Shown in pieces: positions 55,347 to 64,000 of a stretch of 64,000 nucleotides of DNA; the first letter of the stretch is position 1; each line of letters opens with the position of its first letter. The position numbers and the translations under genes were made by a program. Location: assembly GCA_023014365.1 (NCBI GenBank), contig JAEBUN010000081.1, positions 1 through 64,000 on the forward strand, in the 5' to 3' direction. Under the pieces are notes generated by a model, which ran no database searches, had not been told where the DNA came from, and saw only the letters and a program-made list of their open reading frames with translations. The stretch comes from Lepiota brunneoincarnata (taxonomy: Eukaryota; Basidiomycota; Agaricomycetes; Agaricales; Agaricaceae).

Positions 55347-58300
55347 AGTGTGGACCACGATGCCGCAGCGGATATACTATGACTTCATTTCATTATGAAC
55401 CTACCTTGTTCTGGATATAATGTCCTGGTCTACCATAGCCATAATCCATATTTTCATATTTTCCGGCATTTGACTATCTGGTGGGCAGTTCTATGAGCAA
55501 GATTATTGTTAATTCCTACTGGGGCCGGACGTGAGTTTCTGGCATCCCACTACGCCTGACCTGCTCAAAATTGAGTCTTTTTTTATGACTTGCTCCGTCA
55601 GAAATCCCAATTTCTTCCTCTCCTGAATCGTTCACGTATTTAATGCGGGCCTCTATGGAGATACCACCCCCATGTTCCACAGCAACCTAGATGGGATGCA
55701 CAATGCTGGTACTAGGTGTGGCTGTCTCGATGATTTGCAAAGAAGACTCGGGAGTGTATTATTAGCTATCACGTGACCTATATAAAAATACACCTAACGA
55801 CACTTAACGCCCGCTACGAGTCAGGGTCGAATCCAATTCGTACTGGTAGTGAGCTACTGGCATCCATAGATTGCTGCTTGGCTTCCTGGACACCCTTGAG
55901 ATAGAATGAGCAAAACCAGAGTGGTAACTCCCAGGCCAGACTTGAAGCGTTGTTAGAACGGCCTTGCCATAACACTTGGAACGACCGACAAGACGGGACA
56001 CCTTTCGTGTGTGTAACCATACCTAATGCGCAGCTGACATTTCAATTCGAGCCCTTTCAACCTTAACAGTGAGCTCATTTCCAATGCGGTAGGCACGGGG
56101 AGTGTATTGTTACATAGGGTTGTCTCCTAAAGTATCTCCAAAGCCAGGCTACGGGTTTACAGTTTCCTTTTTCCTCTCAGGGGTGGTGACTTGTGGACGA
56201 GGAATACGCTTGACGTGGGTGCCGAGCTGTGAAGATGTGGGGTGGGATCCCCGCCCGCGTTTCTCGACATTGTCCCAGTTCGGAGGTGGGACCGAGCGCA
56301 TCTTATCCTAGCCGCGCGGCGTGCTACTCTAATGAACAAGTCTCAATACCTCTCCCGCACGGGAAACCGTCTTCCGCCGTTTTCATGGGAGGGTCAATGG
56401 ACCTTACCCACTGGACAGCCCGAGCCGTACCTCAGTACTTACGTCTATCGAATTCGTTTGCTTCATTCGTTTTAGTGAGATCCCCGCGCACGGGCCGCTG
56501 GAAGCTCACCCCATTTACCCCGTAGCCTACAGTGCGCTCATCACAGTTCAACACGAGGTTTATCTCCCAAGCAAACACCTACCATTTCTCGCGGGCGGCT
56601 TCATCTCAACGCATGCCTTTACCCCATTGCGGCGACACTTGTGCGACGTGGGGCACCGGGGCTGCCACCGGGATCGGAGGGATGGATTATGCGGTGGCGA
56701 TAACACTTACTAGCAATGGACGAATGCTTGTGCCCAAACAGTCCTTGGTGGAAATGAAAATAGCGCCCGCCAATTGAGTGCGCATCTGTGTTAGATTTCT
56801 CCACTGCACCACCGTAATACCAAGACCAAGCGTCTGTTGTGTCTGACTCGGGGAACTGGGGCAACATAGGGGTTTGTTATTGGTGTGTATTTCAGTACTT
56901 CCGAGGGGGATAACTTGAAAGCTATCACATCTGTCACCGCCTTGGACTCATGTAAGTCCACACAGGTGCTACATGGTGCAAACACTTGACGCTAAAGCCC
57001 CTGGCCACTGCTCAACTCTTGATTTACCCAACAAATTTTCACGGTCTTTTGTGAGAAGGTTTGTCCTGGCCTCATTCTGTCAGCTCAAGTTAATCATGTC
57101 TTTCCTTCAGAAACAGAATCGCAACAATCCAGAATTTCTATGGTTTTGGGCAGAACCGCTGTTTTGGATTGTGGGTTTTCCTTCGCACATTGCTTGGGCC
57201 ATCCCTTCCTCCCTTGAAGTTTTAGCCATCGCAGAACCAGACTGAACCAGGACCCACTCATCCAAAACTCAAGTGTTTCCCCCAATACTACGGGTCCTTG
57301 TTATCATATAGTTGGTTACCCCTGGTGGGCCGGGACGGGCGTGCCCACCCACCTCCCCCAGTCAACTAGCTTCGCAGAATTAAGCGATTCTTCACCCGGA
57401 CCGCCAATTGCCACCAGCCCCGCTAGCTCCCGCTGCCGCCTTGTTGATGTCGTGGTTGTGGTCAGCGTCTGATTGGGCATACGGGGGACATTTCCAGAGG
57501 ATTGGCTGACGACTTGCAAGAAATGAGGTGGCCGCCATTTGACATAAGGAGAAACTTGGGTTCGGGTTCGAGGCCTGCGGTTGGGCGCTGGTCCAGCCGT
57601 TGGGTAGGAATGATACTCGTTCGGATACTTCCCTTTCGTTCATTGGCTATGTATCACTTTGATAGCATCATGTGTGCTGTCTGCTAGCAAGAACGTTCCT
57701 ACTATGATAGCAATCCGTGTCGGATTCCCACACTCATCTGGAGACCATCACACATCTGTCATTTTATCATCTGTGACGGTTCCACATGCATCGCCTCGAA
57801 GCTTGCAGGCGCTTTCCGGCCACAGTGGATAATACACGACGTACAAAGAATGTTTGATATCAGATAATAATGACAAACTCATTTATAAATAGTTACCACG
57901 TGAGCTCGAAATGTTTAGCATTTGCCGCCGGCTCCGGGATTTTCGAATATGAAATTCAATTTATATCCACAAGTGGCAAAATAAATGCTGATCCGCCCAT
58001 CGATCATCTGTTCGCGTCGGCAAAAAACCATGTACCACAAATTCAGCGCCTGCAAGTTAATTTATTTACTTCAAGGTAGAAATAAGGTGAGACTCAAGTC
58101 AAGGGGCCACGGAGCAAAGACGTCGGCTAGGTAGATCTTTGGCTACACCAGGTGCCCCTCCCAGGGCGTCGGCCTAGCATGCGACGAGGACCCTTTGCAG
58201 CCGCCGTGGAAGTCGAGGCCGAGGATGTCACTGTTGGAAACCGTATCGCAGCTTGGTTCACACGAATTTTGATGTGCTGCACTGATCCTCCAGCCGTCTT

Positions 58301-59924
58301 CTTGAAAGTCAGAGCCAAGCCTCCCAGGTACTATCCTCCGTTGTCCCAGACCCTAAGAGCCATACAGAGGTCAAGCAAGCAAGCGCGCCTGTGATTGACG
58401 TCTTGGAAAGCTCTGCTGAAACTAGTAGCGATGGGGAGATGTTGGGATCAGATGCATAAGAGATTGTGGAGGTGCTGTCCATCTTCACCTTGCGCTGAGA
58501 AACCGTTCAGTGTCGGGAAAACTACGAAGCCATAAAATATTACCGGTATAAGGCATACCTGATAGTCATTCGGAGTTCGACGCCAGGATTGTGGTGGGAA
58601 TCCAAACGTTGACCAAGTCGCAGTCATCCAAGGGCCCATCCAAAGCTTGGGTCTGGGTGAGTCATTGTTCGATTGTGATCGCAAGTCTTCCACTCAAGAC
58701 AAGCAGAAGATATGGAGGAATTGAGCGTTCGAGGATCCGTCCAAACGAGTTGTCGGACCATTGGAGTAACCGACAACACCGTGTAATCGCTGAAAGTCCG
58801 CAAGGAGAGGTTGTCACTCACTCATTAAACGTCGATAGTCCCAGGCGGTCAGGTCCCAGAAATAAAATACTACTACGATCCAATCCAGCCGGGCTAACTG
58901 TAACAGCCAACACAGCAGCACCGACCACCAAAATGAGTAGCCAGCTTCATTTGGCTACCCGACAGTTCAGCGATTGGAGGGAGCGCAGCCGCCCCCTCGT
59001 CACGTACAAAATAGCCTCCGCTCCAAAAATTCCAATAATTAGCCTCTCGCAAGGTCCTGGATATGGCACGCCAGCGATGATTGGCTATCATAGTGGGCGA
59101 TGAGGTAGTATTTCCCGAAAATACCTTATTCATGCCAGGCCATATATGTTTCCCGCGAGATATCGATCGCCGGCTGCTAGGCGTGGTGACTGCCCACTGG
59201 CCGATCGAAGTTGATGATTTTTAAAGAGTGACTAAGAAATTGGCGCCCGCCATAAGGAACCAACGCCGTACATCTCGTCGCCAGAATCAAACTGTTTGCT
59301 ATCAAGTTCCTCACATGACGAGGACGAGAAAAGGCGGTCGTAAGAATGTCTGCGTACGATGGATGGAAATACACCGCCCCAATTGTGCAAATGAAAGATT
59401 CTCCAAGAACAGTCGGTGGAAGAGGGAAAACAGGAAAACGGTCCCTGAGTGCTTCGGACCAGCACACAGGCCTCGGAAGACAGGGACAAACATAAGTCAA
59501 TAAGCCACTGCCTTTCATCAACCACACGTCAATCAAGAAGGTGGCCCCCTATCACAATACGCTATATGCCCTCACTCAGAAAACTCCCGAGCGCCCAAGA
59601 CTGTTACACTGGGGCTGGGGTATCAACGCGACAAACTCGGGAGCTACTCTTTCTAGACAACAATCCGGGACCTATAAATCGTGGTGGCCTTCGAGTTGCT
59701 CGCTTCCCTCTCTCCTTCATCTCGACATCCGGGTGCGTACCTGTCTGAAAGTTGAGTCTGCAGCAGGTTCGCTAACGTATTGTACACGTTCCAGACAATT
59801 AGAACATACACAGCGTACGCCTTATCCAATTACGATAGCCACGCGAGGACATCACCACAGTAAGTATCACCGCCTCCACAGATGTGTCACGTCCACTGAT
59901 TTTCAAAAGACCCATTCTATTAAG
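55347..59924. other. Gene-poor stretch between the two small-protein genes
   Basis: No supportable gene. A possible terminal exon near 58287-58459 (plus; ends 'ESSAETSSDGEMLGSDA') follows a splice-acceptor-like CTCCAG but has no partner. A possible 5' intron of S2 with a GTAAGTATC donor begins at 59860. Confidence 0.3.
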
Positions 59925-60218
59925 ATGGTCAACACTAACGCTGCCCCGCGACCCACAGACCATGGAAACACGATCGACATTCCACCAACACCACGACTGG
60001 CCACCAACCGTGAAACTACAACTGGCATTCCACCCGCACCGCGCATGACCACCATTAATCTCCCAGCAATTGGCCAGGCCGCTGCTGCTCCAAGGGTTGT
60101 TTTTGTGAGGTCAGGCGAGGGTGATATTATCCCCTCAGACCTGTTGATGCGTTCGGGTGAGCGACCTCAGGTAGTGGGCAGCAAGGGCGGGCCGTCCCCT
60201 CAGTTGTGGTCTGCGTGA
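59925..60218 (+). CDS. Small protein S2, 97 residues, paralogue of S1
   Basis: The ATG at 59925 is chosen because upstream codons contain splice-like signals. The protein opens 'MVNTNAAPRPTDHGNTIDIP', then has three repeats of the type 'IPPTPRLAT', 'IPPAPRMTT' and 'AAAAPRVVF', then 'VRSGEGDIIPSDLLMRSGE' plus an 18-residue extra tail missing in S1. Shared with S1 are P-x-P-R units and V-R-S-G-E-G-D-x-x-P-x-D-L-L-x-R-S. No signal peptide. Unrecognised family. Same strand as S1, 4.6 kb apart, which fits an old duplication. Confidence 0.55.
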   Translation: MVNTNAAPRPTDHGNTIDIPPTPRLATNRETTTGIPPAPRMTTINLPAIGQAAAAPRVVFVRSGEGDIIPSDLLMRSGERPQVVGSKGGPSPQLWSA

Positions 60219-63200
60219 GAGGGAAGTAGATGTGCCAGTATTGCGGCTAGAATCCGAGTGTACCTCTAACGGTTTCCTTTTTCGATATCGTGGCTCACTA
60301 CATGATCACACGATTTTGTATTGTGACAACGCTGGTCCCAATAATAATGGCTGGTGGGAAGCTGTAGTAGTAGGGTCAGAAGCTGCCTGATCTCTGTTTC
60401 GGGTTGGCTGCCCCTCTTTTGATTTAGTATGATAGCTGATTATGACGTTCAGTGTAAACTTTGAGCCACAGAAAGCGCTGATTGCCCCTATCGAGCCCAG
60501 ACGTGAATACCATTGTTGGATTGCTTATATAATGAGCAAACGTGGTCGATGGGGACCAGCAAAACGTAAAAACGGATTGAAGTCATGCGCAACCAAGAGC
60601 GGAGAAATTCTCTTGCGCTTGTGTAGACTCAGATTCAATTAATAAATATTTCTTCCACAAGGGCCACCAGCTCATAGTCCAGAGGGCGAGGCTCCCAGTC
60701 GTATCCCTGTCTAAACCAACAGCTCAACCTATATAACCTCCCCCGCCCCGGGTGCGTACCAATCCAAGGGCCCTTTCTAGCCATTTTGGACCTCCAACCG
60801 TGGAATCCCTTTGGCCTACCTTATCTATCCCACTCCCTTCCATCAGGTGTTACCCGCAGTCGCTCATTCTCTCAGATTGATGGTGAGGGTGTGAAAGGAC
60901 GCCGCCGGCGGGCGACCCCACTAAAGGGGAACGGCCAACGATTGAGCGGGACTCGAGGTGATATTCGAGGTCAAGGGAGGAATAACCTATTTACATGAGC
61001 TCGTCACTACTTAAACTACCTACTTGATGAATTAAGCCAGCAGGCTTACAAAGTGTTCACGGAATCAAGAACGATAATGGCTCTTTTCGAGGAGGTACAA
61101 GAGAGCGATTCATTGATGCTTTGAAGTTCCACAGCCCCCCTTCATCTGGATGATTACTCGGGCCATCTGCATGTCGATGAGCCAGCTCTGCGGCCATGTG
61201 GTATATGTTAATCCAGCCGCCTTGAAAATGATGCCCCTCAATCGAAGGTTGCCGGGAGGTTTTTTTTGCTCCCTGATGCTCATTGCTGATGAGTGATGGA
61301 TTAGTCTGAGTGGTAATGTGTGTTGGCGGTAACGGCGCCATGGGTTTTGCGCTGTGTACGACTTGTTTACACCTCACTAGCAAGGATAACATCAGATCCG
61401 GCGCATGCACTCCCTGCGAGCTGGCACCAACATGGGCTAGACTAAAAACTTCGGTTCCGAACGATGCAGGGTCGGATGCCGGGGATAGTGGAACGAGCGG
61501 CTGTGTTCGATCTGCTGCATTGAGCTGATGCGGCCTCTTGTGCCTCACTCCTCCAGCGCTGGCCATTTCCACATACCACTCTCGTGCTACTTACACGAGA
61601 GGAAACGTAAGAGGGTAAATATCTCGGAGCCATGTCCACAGTCTCCGCCGATGCCGACGCAAATCTGACTCCCAGTATGATGGCCCTAAGCTCGCCTTAC
61701 CAAAAACTTACCGGCGAGATTCTACGTGACTTCGTGCGCTCTAGGACTCTAATGAAACAGCAGTGAATGATGCCCATGCAAGAGGAACTTCTCACGGTGG
61801 TATGACAGCGCGGAGCGTCGCTACCCCCAGGCCTCCCAGCCTTAAGCTTCAGGTCACACGGGACATTCACCAGCCAATCTGAAAGGGGGGCGCACCAAAG
61901 CATCAAAGTTTTGTTGGATTGAGAGATTTCAGCGCGGTAGAGAAATAGGGACCGGCCGCAAACACGCGGGGGTTCATCTCTGTTTGTACCTATTATATAC
62001 TCCCGGTAGTAATAAGACTACAAAAATGAAATAATGTAAGGCTGCTGCTGAGTTTGGGGGTAAAAGACATTATTTTTGATTAGCTATGTGGAACGTATTT
62101 TATATCTCTATGAGTCCGAAATTCTACGGATCTCGGAACTAAAAGGAGAGATAAATATGTGAAACAAGAGAACAAGGCTGAGAAAGTGTAAGGTTTTCTC
62201 TACGTAAACAGTGGGAGAAAGTAGGTGTGAGGTGTGGGATAAGAAAGGAGATAAATGAGAACAGAACTACACTAGATAATCACGATATCCTCGTGTAGCT
62301 GAGAGGGCATCCCTACAATAAAACAATGAATGAGGGCCCGAACCAGCGAAGCGCTCGATACTTCCAACAAGTTCCATCCTTTCCCCTCGAAACCGAGGGG
62401 AACAATCATTCATCAAGCATCTCTGATCGATATATCAACTAAACCCGCGCGTCCCCACTTGAGGAATGGCCCAGGGACATCGCTCTCATCTGCTAATATG
62501 ATGTATCCTCAACTATATGTCTGGATGGATATGTACTAGGAGCAGGCTGGGAGTACATGTTACAAGTCTAAAGGCTGATCGTGGCCACGGATTCCATCAC
62601 GGTGCGACCATCTATTAAGCTTGGTACGGCTCCTCACAAATCCACTTAATACCTGCTATGTGATATTTCAGATGTCGAATCATTCCTGAAACCAAGGCGA
62701 TTGATGAGTACAACACCTTCCTGATTAATGAATTGGCTAACCGCATGTACATGAGATGCAAGTTCTAAGCCAGTTAGCGCAACTCCGCATAATCTGATCC
62801 CCGAGCCGTGTGATGGGTACGTCGAAGACCCGAGAACATCGACCCTAGAGATTTGCCTATAGTAGGTGAAGGAATAAATGGGGCCTTGCAGGCGGCACAG
62901 GGACGGCTGCAATAATGTATCAATACTAAGCCGCCTGTTGCCCATCCTTAGTTCTGAGTGATCAGGATATACTGTAGCAACGATTCTATAATTCTGAGTG
63001 AAACATTCTGGCCCCAGAAAAGGCAATAGCATTTAGAGTAAACGGTAACGGAAGTACACTAATGGGAGGAGCTGGAGTCCGCTTGAGGTCGAAGATGGGG
63101 AAACACCGCAAGCATTGGTTCAGGATCGGGGTTAGGTAATAGCAGACTATTTGGGCTGAAGCTGAGGTAAACCTCACGAGCTTCGGAGCTAGAGCACCAG

Positions 63201-63868
63201 CGTGAAGAAGCAAAATAGGACGGGGACCCGGAAAAGATATTTTGTAGTGAGCATGACAACAGATTTTATATTAATTAACTCAATCTATAATCGAGCCCAC
63301 CGCCAGAACAAGGGAGCCAGTGGTAGTGCAGGAGGGCGGCAGTTGCGCCATGGCCCGGAAGTGAGCAAGAGTGCCGGAAAGGTCATGCCAAAAGAAGAAT
63401 AGCCCCTGTCCGGCTCCGAGCCGCTGGTCACCGACATACCTAACGCATTGACTAGAAGATACGCTAGTCTCCACCTCTCCCGGCGTGCTTCCACCCGAAC
63501 TGAGGCGTTCTCGGTTATTCCGTCATCTCGTTTGAGCCTCCGAATAGCAAACAATAGAATTTCCGGGGGTACACCAGTGCCGGAAGTAACGGCCATCGCG
63601 GTGTGCCACTGATCAGATCATGATGCGCGGTGCATGGTGGGTGGTTGGCCTGTCTATTGTGTGACGCAGAGCTGCCCACTCCCTGCCACATCGGACTTGT
63701 TGATCATTTACAAGGACAAGAAACGCTTGATGCAGTCCAAGCATTAAGATCTTCTCCTGACAAGGCCGCCAGCCGCAGCAGGCGGCGCCTCGCTGATCGC
63801 AGAAAAAAATAACTATATCTTCGGGACGCCCAGCCCTTCTTGACCATAACTCTGATGTTTCCACGAAA
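60219..63868. other. Gene-poor stretch
   Basis: Only short frames, for example an Arg/Gly-rich 70-codon frame at 60786-60998 and a 171-codon minus-strand frame at 61057-61572 with no known domain. Bases 61980-62320 are AT-rich. Nothing is supportable as a gene. Confidence 0.35.
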
Positions 63869-64000
63869 CGAAGAAAGCACCTCTGAAACTACGGATCGTC
63901 ATCGTTGGGTGCGGCATTTCTGGCCTTACCTCTGCATACGCCCTGGGTCTTGCCGGACACCGTGTTACTATAGTGGAATGTGCTCCGCCTCCTTACAGAT
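63869..64000 (+). CDS. FAD-dependent monooxygenase, N-terminal part, cut by window edge
   Basis: The frame reads 'KKAPLKLRIVIVGCGISGL' and then 'TSAYALGLAGHRVTIVE': a beta-alpha-beta FAD-binding fold with GxGxxG and the closing Glu that holds the ribose, typical of salicylate-hydroxylase-like aromatic hydroxylases. An in-frame stop lies at about 63853 and no ATG follows it, so the start codon must lie in an earlier exon before 63860. The rest is outside the window. Confidence 0.7.

Noticed and set aside
61057..61572. 171-codon minus-strand frame
   Set aside because: No recognisable fold or motif; kept only as a note.

Overview
The window looks like a subtelomere of a filamentous basidiomycete. 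The evidence is TTAGGG-type telomere repeats, genes cut by many 47-61 nt GT-AG introns, and protein families typical of Agaricomycetes: DUF6699, expanded P450s and caspase-like proteases. A Cantharellales fungus of the Ceratobasidium/Rhizoctonia type is a guess only. The CCCTAA strand reads left to right, so the chromosome end lies to the left of base 1.

Bases 1-10741 are a head-to-tail stack of eight telomere-attached, endonuclease-lacking Penelope-like retroelements (PLEs, Coprina/Athena type), called E1-E8 here. Each is cut at its 5' end, carries one hammerhead ribozyme about 35-50 bp before its 3' end, and is joined to its inner neighbour by a short CCCTAA stub. E5 holds an intact reverse transcriptase (RT) frame. 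E1 and E3 hold broken or partial ones. E2, E4, E6, E7 and E8 are 3' tails only. The four longest tails (E1, E2, E3, E5) also carry an internal block of telomere-like C-rich repeats just after a small hairpin.

Unique chromosome starts near 10742, inside the remains of a BRCT-repeat gene (Rtt107/Brc1-like, minus strand) that has lost its 3' end. Inward follow an intact 9-exon P450 (13780-15750), a gene-poor stretch, a DUF6699 protein (18966-20550), an RBR-type E3 ubiquitin ligase (24310-20859, minus) and the spindle-checkpoint WD40 protein Bub3 (24421-25805). Two tandem caspase-like (metacaspase) genes lie on the minus strand at about 27.7-25.8 kb and 38.3-28.4 kb. The second has a 7655-bp Ty3/gypsy element with identical 714-bp LTRs inside a 50-nt intron. 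The element's pol is broken in several places although its LTRs are identical.

From 38.3 kb onward the region is gene-poor. It has one hypothetical gene (to 42523), a pair of oxidative genes in the same direction (an NTF2-fused flavin monooxygenase, 46994-49137, and a P450, 49429-51295), two related small proteins with a shared C-terminal motif (55023-55346 and 59925-60218), and the first exon sequence of a FAD-dependent monooxygenase running off the right edge. Several intergenic stretches hold only short ORFs that I cannot support as genes.
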